Origin: Mycolicibacterium confluentis
Lineage (GTDB): Bacteria; Actinomycetota; Actinomycetes; Mycobacteriales; Mycobacteriaceae
Direction of reading: 5' to 3'
DNA length: 64,000 nt
Assembly (NCBI RefSeq): GCF_010729895.1
Contig: NZ_AP022612.1
Coordinates: forward strand, 2,294,001 to 2,358,000
Below the pieces are notes generated by a model. It saw only the letters and a program-made list of their open reading frames with translations. It ran no database searches and was not told the origin of the DNA. Of the stretch, positions 24,527-33,416 are shown piece by piece (position 1 is the stretch's first letter; each line of letters opens with the position of its first letter). Position numbers and translations under genes: made by a program.

Positions 24527-26563
24527 ATGACGACAGCACCGGCGGCAGATCCGGAAGCCGGCAGCACGCTGATAAGCCCGCAACGGCGGAACCTGATCTT
24601 CGTTGCGGTCCTGCTCGGCATGCTGCTGGCGGCGCTCGACCAGACCATCGTCGCCACCGCGCTGCCGACGGTCGTGGCTGACCTCGGCGGCGCGGGCCAT
24701 CAGTCGTGGGTGGTGACCAGCTATCTGCTGGCTTCGACGATCGCGACGGCCATCGTCGGCAAGCTCGGTGACCTTTTCGGCCGCAAGGCCGTCTTTCAGA
24801 TCTCGATCGTGTTCTTCCTGCTCGGTTCGGTGCTGTGCGGCCTGGCGACCTCAATGGGGATGCTCGTGGCGGCCCGCGCCCTGCAGGGAATCGGTGGCGG
24901 CGCCATCATGGTGACCTCGATGGCCGTGATCGGCGAGGTCATCCCGTTACGTGACCGGGGTCGGTATCAGGGTGCGCTCGGGGCGGTCTTCGGCGTCACC
25001 ACGGTGATCGGCCCTCTGCTCGGCGGATTCTTCACCGACCACATGACGTGGCGGTGGGCGTTCTGGATCAACGTTCCCGTCGCGATCGTGGTCTTCGCCG
25101 TCGCGGTGACGGCGATCCCGTCGCTGGCGCGGTCCGCCAAACCCGTCATCGACTACGCCGGCATCCTGCTGGTCGGAATCGGGGCCTCGGGCCTGACTCT
25201 CGCGACCAGTTGGGGCGGCGGCGAATACGCCTGGGGTTCGCCGATGATCCTCGGACTGTTCATCGGTTCGGCGATCGCCCTGGCGTTGTTCGTGTGGGTC
25301 GAACTGCGTGCCGCGGAGCCGATTCTGCCGATCCGGCTGTTCGCGAGTCCCGTGTTCACGGTGTGCTGCATCCTGGCCTTCATCGTGGGCTTCGCGATGC
25401 TCGGCGCCATGACGTTCCTGCCGACCTTCATGCAGTTCGTCGACGGTGTCTCGGCCACCGAATCGGGCCTGCGCACGCTGCCCATGGTGCTCGGCCTGCT
25501 GATCACGTCCATCGGCAGCGGGCAGATCGTCGGGCGCACCGGGCGCTACAAGGTCTTCCCCATCGTGGGCACCGCGGTGATGGCCCTCGGGTTCTTCCTG
25601 CTGTCGCGGCTTGGCGCGGACTCCCCGCTGTGGCGTGAGGCCCTGTTCCTCTTCATCCTGGGCACCGGTATCGGAATGTGCATGCAGGTTTTGGTCTTGA
25701 CGGTGCAGAACACCGCCAGCTTCGCCGATCTCGGGGTGGCCACCTCGGGCGTCACGTTCTTCCGGACCATCGGCAGTTCGTTCGGTGCGGCGATCTTCGG
25801 TTCGCTGTTCGCCAACTTCCTCGCCAGCCGCATCGGGCCCGCGTTGCTGGCATCCGGCGCGCCACCCGAGGCAGCCGAGTCGCCCAAGGCGTTGCACGGG
25901 CTGTCCGCCGAGATGGCCCGGCCGATCGTCGAGGCCTACGCCGACTCGCTCGGCACGGTGTTCCTGTGCGCCGTCCCGGTTGCCCTGGTGGGCTTCGTCG
26001 TGGCGCTGTTCCTCAAGGAGGTGCCGCTGCGCGAGATGGATGCCATCGCGGCGGCCGACCTCGGCGAGGGATTCGGCATGCCGAGCACCGAGTCGCCCGA
26101 GAAGATCCTCGAGGTCGCGGTGGGCCGGATGTTCCGGGACTCGCCGGAGATCCGCCTGCGCAACCTGGCCGGGCGGCACGGCTGCGTTCTCGACGTGCCC
26201 GAACTGTGGGCGCTGCTGCAGATCTATCGGCAGAACCAGGTGTTCGGTTCGGCCGACATCAGCGACATCGCCGAGCGTCTGCGTGTGCCGCGGGAAGTCA
26301 TCGAGCCCGCCTTCGACCGGCTGGTCGAACGGGGATGCGCACTGCGGACGGGAGACCTGCTGTGGCTGACGCAGTTGGGCGTGTCCCAGGTCGACTCCGT
26401 CTCGGGCGCGATCGTGGAGCGCATCGTCGCCAAGCTCGCCGATTCACCGACGTTCGACGGCCGCCCCGACCGACTGGAGGTCGAGGCCGCACTCGAACGG
26501 ATCGCGCACAGGATGCTGCTGCAGCGGGAATGGGGCGACGAGCCGGTTCCGGTACGAAACTAG
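24527..26563 (+). CDS. DHA2-family multidrug MFS transporter with cytoplasmic C-terminal domain (Rv1877-like)
   Basis: 678 aa from ATG 24527; a TATACA element ~10 nt before it could give a near-leaderless message. Fourteen TMs fill ~20-515: motif C-like LDQTIVATALPTVVADLGG in TM1 and GKLGDLFGRK between TM2 and TM3. The last ~150 residues are soluble (helical, with a winged-helix-like SDIAERLRVPREVIEPAFDRLVERG part), which is unusual for EmrB/QacA pumps and could sense cargo or DNA. Predicted proton-driven drug efflux. Confidence 0.88.
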   Translation: MTTAPAADPEAGSTLISPQRRNLIFVAVLLGMLLAALDQTIVATALPTVVADLGGAGHQSWVVTSYLLASTIATAIVGKLGDLFGRKAVFQISIVFFLLGSVLCGLATSMGMLVAARALQGIGGGAIMVTSMAVIGEVIPLRDRGRYQGALGAVFGVTTVIGPLLGGFFTDHMTWRWAFWINVPVAIVVFAVAVTAIPSLARSAKPVIDYAGILLVGIGASGLTLATSWGGGEYAWGSPMILGLFIGSAIALALFVWVELRAAEPILPIRLFASPVFTVCCILAFIVGFAMLGAMTFLPTFMQFVDGVSATESGLRTLPMVLGLLITSIGSGQIVGRTGRYKVFPIVGTAVMALGFFLLSRLGADSPLWREALFLFILGTGIGMCMQVLVLTVQNTASFADLGVATSGVTFFRTIGSSFGAAIFGSLFANFLASRIGPALLASGAPPEAAESPKALHGLSAEMARPIVEAYADSLGTVFLCAVPVALVGFVVALFLKEVPLREMDAIAAADLGEGFGMPSTESPEKILEVAVGRMFRDSPEIRLRNLAGRHGCVLDVPELWALLQIYRQNQVFGSADISDIAERLRVPREVIEPAFDRLVERGCALRTGDLLWLTQLGVSQVDSVSGAIVERIVAKLADSPTFDGRPDRLEVEAALERIAHRMLLQREWGDEPVPVRN

Positions 26564-26598
26564 AACGCGTTCCAATTTGCGGGCGTAGCATCGCCGCT

Positions 26599-27093
26599 AT
26601 GAGCCGAATCGGAGACTTCCCGGACGACGACGTCACAGGGTGGATGCTCAAATCGCCGAAGATCGGCGGCGCGCTCGCCGGGTTCACCCGCGCGGTCTAC
26701 GACGACAACCGCCTTCCGATGCGGGTGCGCGAACTCGCGCGCATCGTCATCGCCCATGACAACGAGTGCGCGGTGTGCGTCAACACACGCGACGAGGATG
26801 GGCCGGGCGCAGGTGTTGATGAGGAGCTTTACGACCACGCGCTGGAATGGCGCACCTGGCCCGGCTACACCGATCAGGAACGCGTCGCCGCCGAGTTCGC
26901 GCACCGGTTCGCCACCGAACACACCGCACTGCGTGACGACGAGGACTTCTGGCGGCGCGCCGCCGAGCACTTCTCGGACGAACTCCTGGCTGACCTCGCG
27001 CTGTCGTGCGCCATGTGGGTCGGCATGGGCCGTGTCCTGCGCACCCTGGACATCGGGCAGACCTGCAGGCTCACTCTGCCCAGCCGCGCGTAA
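26599..27093 (+). CDS. Carboxymuconolactone decarboxylase/AhpD-like protein
   Basis: 164 aa. An AhpD-type redox motif follows a conserved Glu: RELARIVIAHDNECAVCVNTR, with C57 and C60; the histidine usually found at +4 (CxxCxxxH) is R64 here. AhpD-like proteins reduce peroxides or act as decarboxylases. It is inserted between the MFS and glnA3 genes, which are neighbours in M. tuberculosis. Substrate unknown. Confidence 0.78.
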   Translation: MSRIGDFPDDDVTGWMLKSPKIGGALAGFTRAVYDDNRLPMRVRELARIVIAHDNECAVCVNTRDEDGPGAGVDEELYDHALEWRTWPGYTDQERVAAEFAHRFATEHTALRDDEDFWRRAAEHFSDELLADLALSCAMWVGMGRVLRTLDIGQTCRLTLPSRA

Positions 27094-27146
27094 GCCCTGG
27101 CCCGTAAACCCTGGCTGTGTAGGCCGGGCCGGAGGAGGATGTGGCC

Positions 27147-28499
27147 ATGACCGCCGCCTCCACGCCGGCCGCATCCATTGCCCAGTTGAAGGCCAATGGC
27201 GCCGCGACGGTGTTGGGCACCGTCGTCAACCCGGCCGGGCTGACCCAGGCCAAGATGGTGCCGATCGGCCGAATCCACGCGTTCGCCGCACCCGGGCTGG
27301 GAGCCAGTCCGGTCTGGCACGGCTTCGCGATCGACCAGACCGGAGTCGTGAAGACCGACTCCGTCGGTGTCGTTGGCGACCAGCGCGTACGTATCGACCT
27401 GACCGCGCTGCACGGCATCGGCGACGGATTGGTCTGGGCGCCAGGGGAGTTCTTCGACCAGGACGGCACCCGCATCCCGATGTGCAGCCGCGGCACCCTG
27501 GCCCGAGTCCAGACCCGGCTGGCCGAGGCGGGTCTGACCGCGTTCGTCGGACACGAACTCGAGTTCGTGCTCGTCGGACCCGACGGTGCGCGCCTGCCCA
27601 CTCACCTGTGGTCGCAGTACGGTCTGGCCGGTGTGCTGGAACACGAGGGATTCGTGCACGACGTGATGGCCGCGGCAGCCGTGGCCGGCGTGGACATCGA
27701 ACAGTTCCATCCCGAGTACGGCCAGAACCAGTTCGAGATCTCGCTGCGCCCGCAGTCGCCGGTCCCGGCCGCCGACCACCTGATGTTGTTGCGCATCATC
27801 GTCTCCCGTGTCGCCCGTCGTTTCGGGCTGCGCGTCAGCCTGTCGCCGGTGCCGTTCGCCGGCGGTGTTGGATCCGGTGCCCACCAGCACTTCTCACTGT
27901 TCAAGGACGCACAGCCGGTGTTCTCCGGCGGCTCGGGTCCCTACGGCCTGACCGACGAAGGCCAGCACGCCATCGCAGGCCTGCTGGCCGGACTGCCCGA
28001 TGCCCAAGGCATCCTGGCCGGTTCGATCCTGTCCGGGATGCGCATGCAGCCCGGACAATGGGCCGGGGCGTTCGTCTGCTGGGGCGCTGAAAACCGCGAG
28101 GCCGCGGTCCGTCTCCTTGTCGGGGGACCGGCCAATCCCCACGGCGCCAACGTCGAAGTCAAACCCATTGACCCCGCGGCCAACATCTACCTGGCCAGTG
28201 CGGCGATCCTCGGGCTCGCGCTCAACGGGATCGAGCGGAAGGCGGGGCTGGGACCTGAGACCACGATCGATCCGGCCCTGCAGACGAAGGCGGTGCGCAA
28301 GAAGGCCGGTACGGTTCAGCTTCCCGAACGCCAGGCCGACGTGATCGACACCCTGGAGTCCTCGACGCTCATGCGGGACCTGTTGGGCGAGGACGTCGTC
28401 GACATGTCGGTGGCGGTGCGCCGCCACGAGATTCACCACTACGGAGCGTTGGCGCCCGACGAACTCGCGGATCGGTTCCGGTTGGCCTGGAGCCTGTGA
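27147..28499 (+). CDS. glnA3: Glutamine-synthetase-like enzyme GlnA3
   Basis: 450 aa from ATG 27147 (GGAGGAGG lies 8 nt upstream; a GTG at 27141 is too close). GS catalytic motifs: HELEFVLVG, QNQFEISLRP, GSGAHQHFSLF, and PIDPAANIYLA, where the usual Arg before it is Lys (VEVKPID). GlnA3-type enzymes are not true glutamine synthetases; in Streptomyces they gamma-glutamylate polyamines. The amidohydrolase starts on the very next base, an arrangement like FluG split in two. Confidence 0.9.
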   Translation: MTAASTPAASIAQLKANGAATVLGTVVNPAGLTQAKMVPIGRIHAFAAPGLGASPVWHGFAIDQTGVVKTDSVGVVGDQRVRIDLTALHGIGDGLVWAPGEFFDQDGTRIPMCSRGTLARVQTRLAEAGLTAFVGHELEFVLVGPDGARLPTHLWSQYGLAGVLEHEGFVHDVMAAAAVAGVDIEQFHPEYGQNQFEISLRPQSPVPAADHLMLLRIIVSRVARRFGLRVSLSPVPFAGGVGSGAHQHFSLFKDAQPVFSGGSGPYGLTDEGQHAIAGLLAGLPDAQGILAGSILSGMRMQPGQWAGAFVCWGAENREAAVRLLVGGPANPHGANVEVKPIDPAANIYLASAAILGLALNGIERKAGLGPETTIDPALQTKAVRKKAGTVQLPERQADVIDTLESSTLMRDLLGEDVVDMSVAVRRHEIHHYGALAPDELADRFRLAWSL

Positions 28500-29609
28500 G
28501 TGACCACGCTCGCCGATCACATCAATGCGGTCGAGTTGATCGACCACCACGTCCATGGATTCTGGACCGGCGACGGCGATCAGGTCCGCTTTCACAACGC
28601 CCTCAACGAGGCCGACACCGAACCGTTGGCCGAACCGGACGCGGTGTTCGACAGTCAGTTGGGATTCGCGGTGCGAACGCACTGCGCACCGGTGCTCGGA
28701 CTGCCGGCACACAGTGCGCCGCAGGACTATTGGGAGCGGCGGAACCGCATGGGCGAGGCCGAGGTCACGGAAAAGCTCCTCCGGCGCTGCGGGGTCACCG
28801 ATTGGATCGTGGACACCGGCTTCGCGGACGGTGTCGCCGGACCTGACGAGGTGGCTCGGGCGTCGGGCGGGCGGGCACACGAGGTGGTCCGCCTTGAGCA
28901 GGTCGCCGAACAGGCCGCCGCGGCATCGGGCTCCTACGGACAGGCGTTCACTGAGATCCTTTCCGCCCGTGCCGAACACGCCGTGGGCACCAAATCCATC
29001 CTCGCCTACCGCGGCGGATTCGAGGGCGACCTCAGCGAACCCAATGCACATGAGGTCGCCGAGGCGGCCGCGAGGTGGCGCGACGAGGGCGGCAAACGTC
29101 TGACCGACCGCACGCTGTTGAGGTTCGGGCTGCACCAGGGGCTGCGACTGGGTAAGCCGCTGCAGATCCACGTCGGCTTCGGTGACCGAGACCTGGACCT
29201 GCACCGCGCCAATCCTCTTCTGCTGCTCGACTTCCTGAGGTCCTCCGGTGACACGCCGATCACGCTGCTGCACTGCTACCCCTTCGAGCGGGAGGCGGGC
29301 TACCTCGCGCAGGCGTTCGACAACGTCTTCGTCGACGTCGGCCTCAGTGTCAACCACCTCGGTGCGCGGTCGCCGTCGGTGATCGCGCGACTGCTCGAGC
29401 TCGCACCCTTTCGCAAGATCCTGTACTCCTCGGACGCCTTCGGGCCGGCCGAACTGCACTTCCTCGGCGCACGGTTGTGGCGGATCGGCATGACCAGGGT
29501 GCTCACAGGCTTTGTCGAGTCGGGGGAGTGGTCCCGGCGCGATGCGGTGCGGGTGGTCGATCTGATCGCACACCGTAACGCTCGACGCATCTACCCGCAG
29601 TTGAACTGA
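28500..29609 (+). CDS. Amidohydrolase (TIM-barrel metal-dependent), FluG-like partner of GlnA3 (Rv1879-like)
   Basis: 369 aa from GTG, starting immediately after the glnA3 stop. Metal-binding motifs: HHVHGF near residue 18, HVGF (~222), HCYPFE (~261) and a late Asp in LYSSDAFG. Length and position match Rv1879. It would hydrolyse a C-N bond in a product or precursor of GlnA3, for example a gamma-glutamyl amide; this is inferred from gene order. Confidence 0.82.
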   Translation: MTTLADHINAVELIDHHVHGFWTGDGDQVRFHNALNEADTEPLAEPDAVFDSQLGFAVRTHCAPVLGLPAHSAPQDYWERRNRMGEAEVTEKLLRRCGVTDWIVDTGFADGVAGPDEVARASGGRAHEVVRLEQVAEQAAAASGSYGQAFTEILSARAEHAVGTKSILAYRGGFEGDLSEPNAHEVAEAAARWRDEGGKRLTDRTLLRFGLHQGLRLGKPLQIHVGFGDRDLDLHRANPLLLLDFLRSSGDTPITLLHCYPFEREAGYLAQAFDNVFVDVGLSVNHLGARSPSVIARLLELAPFRKILYSSDAFGPAELHFLGARLWRIGMTRVLTGFVESGEWSRRDAVRVVDLIAHRNARRIYPQLN

Positions 29610-29640
29610 AGGGTCTCGTCGCCATGGCACAGTTACCGTC

Positions 29641-30927
29641 ATGCCAGAGGAGTTGACCGCCGAAGCGGCCGCCGCCCGGTTGAACCCCGCCGACCATCTG
29701 GGGATCCCGCTGGGACCGGGGCAACCGCCGGCGTTTCTGCGGGCACTCGGTGATCGCACCGACTGGACCGATCTGCGGGTCTACGGCGCGCTGCTGACCG
29801 TAGGCACGGAACTGTTCTCCCGTCCGGGGGTCCGCTACCTGTCGGGATTCTTCGGGCCACTCGAACGGGCACTGCGCGCCGCCGGTGCGGACATCGACTT
29901 CACTCCGGCCGACTTCCGCCGATTCGCGCCGCTGATGGAGCAGCAGAGCCCACGCGTGATGGCCACGGTGGCCACGCCACCCGACGACGACGGCTGGTGC
30001 TCACTGTCGCTGCACGCCGGCGGCACCATCGCCGAGCTTCGGCGCGCGGGCGCCGATCCCGACCGGGTCCTGGTCGTCGAGCTCTCCGATGCCTATCCGA
30101 CGACGTTCGGTCACGGCGAGCACCGACACGCGCTGCACATCGACGAGGTCGACATCCTGATCGCCTCCAGCGAGGCGCCGCTGGCGTTGCCGGACCCCGC
30201 GCCGTCTGAGACCGACATTGCGATCGCACGCCACGCCGTGGAGTTCATTCCGTCGGGTGCCACTCTGCAGACCGGAATCGGTTCCATCCCAAGCCAGATT
30301 GCGGCACTGCTGGCTCAGGGCGGCGGCGGGAACTACGGCCTGCACAGTGAGATGTTCACCGACGGCTGCATGCAGTTGCACCGTGCGGGCAAGGTCACCA
30401 ACGATGCCAAGGGATGCTTCGACGGGGTCAGCGTGACCACGTTCGCGCTCGGCTCCGAGGAACTCTACCGGTGGCTGGACGGCAACCGCGACGTCGCGTT
30501 TCTGCCGGTGGACATCGTCAATTCGCCTGACGTGATCTCCAGAAACCATCACATGATCTCGATCAACGGCGCACTGTCGATCGACCTCCACGGTCAGGTG
30601 ATCGCCGACACCATCGATGGTGAGCAGTTCAGCGGCATCGGTGGGGCCGAGGACTTCGTCGCGGGCGCCGGTCTCGACGTGGCCGACCGGTCGTTGATCT
30701 GCCTGCCGTCGACGTACGAGAAGGACGGCCACGTGCGGTCCAGGATTGTGGCGCAGTTCGAGGCGGGTGCTGTCATCACCACGCCCCGCCACCACGTCGA
30801 CGTCATCGTCACCGAGTACGGGGCCGCCGAACTCGAGGGTCGGACCGTGCGGGAGCGCGGTCGCGCGCTGGCGGCCATCGCACATCCGCTGTTCCGGGAC
30901 GAACTGCTCGCCGCGACTCTGAACTGA
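29641..30927 (+). CDS. Acetyl-CoA hydrolase/CoA-transferase family protein
   Basis: 428 aa. Family I-type CoA-transferase of the 4-hydroxybutyrate/butyryl-CoA kind: LQTGIGSIPSQIA, catalytic Glu in YGLHSEMFTDG, and GIGGAEDFVAGA for CoA binding. It forms a glutamyl-CoA intermediate and swaps CoA between acids. Starts 31 bp after the amidohydrolase. Acyl substrate unknown. Confidence 0.85.
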   Translation: MPEELTAEAAAARLNPADHLGIPLGPGQPPAFLRALGDRTDWTDLRVYGALLTVGTELFSRPGVRYLSGFFGPLERALRAAGADIDFTPADFRRFAPLMEQQSPRVMATVATPPDDDGWCSLSLHAGGTIAELRRAGADPDRVLVVELSDAYPTTFGHGEHRHALHIDEVDILIASSEAPLALPDPAPSETDIAIARHAVEFIPSGATLQTGIGSIPSQIAALLAQGGGGNYGLHSEMFTDGCMQLHRAGKVTNDAKGCFDGVSVTTFALGSEELYRWLDGNRDVAFLPVDIVNSPDVISRNHHMISINGALSIDLHGQVIADTIDGEQFSGIGGAEDFVAGAGLDVADRSLICLPSTYEKDGHVRSRIVAQFEAGAVITTPRHHVDVIVTEYGAAELEGRTVRERGRALAAIAHPLFRDELLAATLN

Positions 30928-30931
30928 CTAC

Positions 30932-31036
30932 CCGCGAGCGGCCGCAACCTCCCCGCGAGCGGGCTGGGGTCCCCGCGAGCGGGCGCGTTGGTACGCGACA
31001 CGCCGGGCTTTCCTGTACCAACGCGGCCGCTCGCGG
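30932..31036. repeat. CCGCGAGCGG repeat cluster with 22-bp hairpin between convergent genes
   Basis: Three direct copies of CCGCGAGCGG (30932-30941, 30953-30962, 30973-30982) and one inverted copy (31027-31036). The third and fourth are the tips of a long inverted repeat: arms 30973-30994 and 31015-31036 pair at 21 of 22 positions around a 20-nt loop. It sits between two convergent stops (30927 and 31054) and could end transcription from both sides, but three extra half-copies suggest a spreading repeat. Confidence 0.8.
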
Positions 31037-31053
31037 AATACCGGCAGAGGAGT

Positions 31054-32823
31054 TCAGCGCACCCCGCGGATCAGGCTGCCGGGCCGAGCGCCGGTGTCGG
31101 CGCCGTGACGCCGGGTCACCACGCCGCTGACCACGGTCGCGTCATAGCCCGCGGCGCCCTGGATCAGTCGGCGCCCACCCGCGGGCAGGTCGTACGCCAT
31201 GCGCGGCACGTCCAGCGTCAGCGCATCCATGTCGATGACGTTGATGTCGGCCTTCTTGCCGACCGACAGCACACCGCGATCGGACAGGCCGAAAAGTGTT
31301 GCGGTATCCAGGGTCTGCTTCTTCACCACATACTCGAGGGAGAACTTCGGCCCGCGGTGTCGATCCCGCGCCCAGTGCGTCAGCATGAACGTGGGGTAGG
31401 AGGCGTCGCAGATCAGGCCGCAGTGCGCGCCGCCATCGGACAAGCCCGAGACCGCCGCGGGATGGGTCATCATGTCGTAGATCGCGTCGTGGTTGCCCTC
31501 GGCGTAGTTGAAGAACGGAAGCATCAGCATCGCGGTGCCCTCGGACTCCAGCATGAGGTCGTACATGGCCGCCAACGGGTCCTGACCGCGGCGCGCGGCC
31601 ACGGCGGCGACGGTCTGGTCCGGTGTGGGCTCGTAGTCCGGCGGGTCGCCGATTCCGAAGATGCGATCCGCACTGTGCTGGATGAGCGCGAACAGGCCGT
31701 CGAACAGCGGAACTGGACTCGGCGGCAGATCGTCCTCGGCGAGGATCGCCGCGCGAACCGCCGGGTCGGCCAACCGCCGCAACAGCGCGTCGCAGTCATG
31801 TTCGGCAGCCAGGGCGCGATAGGTCGGGCGGTGCGTGAACGCGTGGTAGCCCGGGAATCCGAACAGCATGCCGAACGGGCGGGCCGCGAACTGCGCATAG
31901 ACCTCGATGCCGTTCTCCAGGGCCTTTCCGGCTCGCTCCAACTGCTGACGCCACAGATCGGGTGCGCCGCCGGTCTGGATCATCGTGAACGACACGGGCC
32001 GCTCGATCTCCGCGGCAAGCTTGGTCATCCAGTCCATCTCCCGCATGCACGCCTCGGCGGGTGACTCGCCCGCGGTGCCCTGCGGCGACACTTCGAACAC
32101 CGCTCGTCCACCGGCGGCCATGGCCCGTCCCAGCCCGAACAATTCAGCCTCGGCCGCATACGTGCCCGGCACCGGTTCACCGTCGATGGCGCGGTGCGCC
32201 TCGGTGCGCGACGTCGAGAATCCCAGGGCGCCGGCCTCGACGGCCTCCTGCACGATGCGTGCCATGACGGCGATGTCGTCCTCGGTAGCCTCCTCGTTGC
32301 GGGCGCCACGCTCGCCCATGGCGTAGCCGCGCACCGCGCCGTGCGCGATCTGGGTGCCGAAATCGACTGCCAGGGTGCGCCTTTCGATGGCATCCAGATA
32401 CTCGGGGAAGGTGCGCCAGTTCCAGGTGATGCCCTCGGCCAGCGCGGTGCCGGGGATGTCCTCGACGCCTTCCATCAATTCGATGAGCCACTGCTCCCGG
32501 CCCGGTTGCACCGGAGCGAAGCCGACGCCGCAGTTGCCGCTCACGACGGTCGTCACACCGTGCATGCTCGACGGTTCGAGCAGGTCATCCCAGCTGACCT
32601 GACCGTCGTAATGCGTGTGGATGTCGACGAATCCGGGAGTGACGACGCGTCCGGTGGCGTCGATGTGGTCGGCGGCGTTGGCCAGCAGATCGGTCGAATC
32701 GGTGGTGGCGTCGCGGCGACGGATCTCGACGATCCGACCGTCCTTGACGGCGATGTCGGCTGCGAAGCGGTCGGCGCCGGTTCCGTCGACGACGGTCCCA
32801 CCGGTGATGGTCAGGTCATACAT
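31054..32823 (-). CDS. N-acyl-D-amino-acid deacylase-like amidohydrolase
   Basis: 589 aa. Amidohydrolase-superfamily start (IDATGRVVTPGFVDIHTHYD, HxH metal ligands), a Cys/Glu-rich middle (VVSGNCGVGFAPV), and late SDGGAHCGL and HPAAVSGLSD motifs as in D-aminoacylases. A C-terminal beta-sandwich part (GKKADINVIDMDAL) completes the fold. The substrate in mycobacteria is unknown. An NTF2-like gene lies 9 bp upstream in the same operon, suggesting a small-molecule catabolic pair. Confidence 0.8.
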   Translation of the reverse strand: MYDLTITGGTVVDGTGADRFAADIAVKDGRIVEIRRRDATTDSTDLLANAADHIDATGRVVTPGFVDIHTHYDGQVSWDDLLEPSSMHGVTTVVSGNCGVGFAPVQPGREQWLIELMEGVEDIPGTALAEGITWNWRTFPEYLDAIERRTLAVDFGTQIAHGAVRGYAMGERGARNEEATEDDIAVMARIVQEAVEAGALGFSTSRTEAHRAIDGEPVPGTYAAEAELFGLGRAMAAGGRAVFEVSPQGTAGESPAEACMREMDWMTKLAAEIERPVSFTMIQTGGAPDLWRQQLERAGKALENGIEVYAQFAARPFGMLFGFPGYHAFTHRPTYRALAAEHDCDALLRRLADPAVRAAILAEDDLPPSPVPLFDGLFALIQHSADRIFGIGDPPDYEPTPDQTVAAVAARRGQDPLAAMYDLMLESEGTAMLMLPFFNYAEGNHDAIYDMMTHPAAVSGLSDGGAHCGLICDASYPTFMLTHWARDRHRGPKFSLEYVVKKQTLDTATLFGLSDRGVLSVGKKADINVIDMDALTLDVPRMAYDLPAGGRRLIQGAAGYDATVVSGVVTRRHGADTGARPGSLIRGVR

Positions 32824-32832
32824 GTGTGCTCC

Positions 32833-33306
32833 TCAGACCAGGCCGGTCGCGTCGAAGACCCACGACATGTCGGCGTCGGCGAAATCGGCGAGCCAGGTCG
32901 CTGGCGCATGGTCGGTCAGTCCGCTCATATCCCAGTAGTCCTTCCACAGCGTGATCAGACCGTCGCGCACACGGTGCACGCTGACGAACTGCAGGACCGC
33001 GGATTCACCTGTGGCCCAATGCCACTCCTCATGGTGCTCGTACATGACGTCGGGACCGGTGTGCACCATGACCCCGGGGAAGTTCGCATACGACGCCAGC
33101 GGTTCCAGGCCGATCTTCAGGCGTTTGACGATGTCCACCGGTCCCCGTGCCGCGGCGGTGGGGCCGACGGGCATGTCGAGATAGATACAGTCCGGAGCCA
33201 GGTGGGTCTGCAGGCGGTCCCAGTCCCGGTCGGACAGCGCCCGCCACATCCCGTGCACGGCATCGGTGACTTCGGAGCGGTTGTCGACGGACGTGTCGTA
33301 GGTCAC
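32833..33306 (-). CDS. SnoaL/NTF2-like or limonene-epoxide-hydrolase-like protein
   Basis: 157 aa from GTG. The cone-shaped NTF2 fold pattern is clear: helix MWRALSDRDWDRLQTHLAPDC, then beta strands ending VHRVRDGLITLWKDYWDMSG, which resembles the Arg-Asp/Asp set of limonene-1,2-epoxide hydrolases. It may hydrate an epoxide or isomerise a ring. First gene of the two-gene unit with the deacylase-like amidohydrolase. Confidence 0.7.
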   Translation of the reverse strand: MTYDTSVDNRSEVTDAVHGMWRALSDRDWDRLQTHLAPDCIYLDMPVGPTAAARGPVDIVKRLKIGLEPLASYANFPGVMVHTGPDVMYEHHEEWHWATGESAVLQFVSVHRVRDGLITLWKDYWDMSGLTDHAPATWLADFADADMSWVFDATGLV

Positions 33307-33416
33307 AACTCTAGATAGAACCTGTTGCAGTGCCCGGAGTCAACGATTCGGTGGACACTTTCCGAACTTTGTTAACCGACCTGTTCGGCCCGGGGGGTGG
33401 GGTGATACTGACAACG

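Noticed and set aside
25678..27093. MFS pump fused by read-through to the AhpD-like protein in another frame
   Set aside because: The long frame is a shadow of the pump that then enters the real gene; ATG 26599 gives a normal-length family member.
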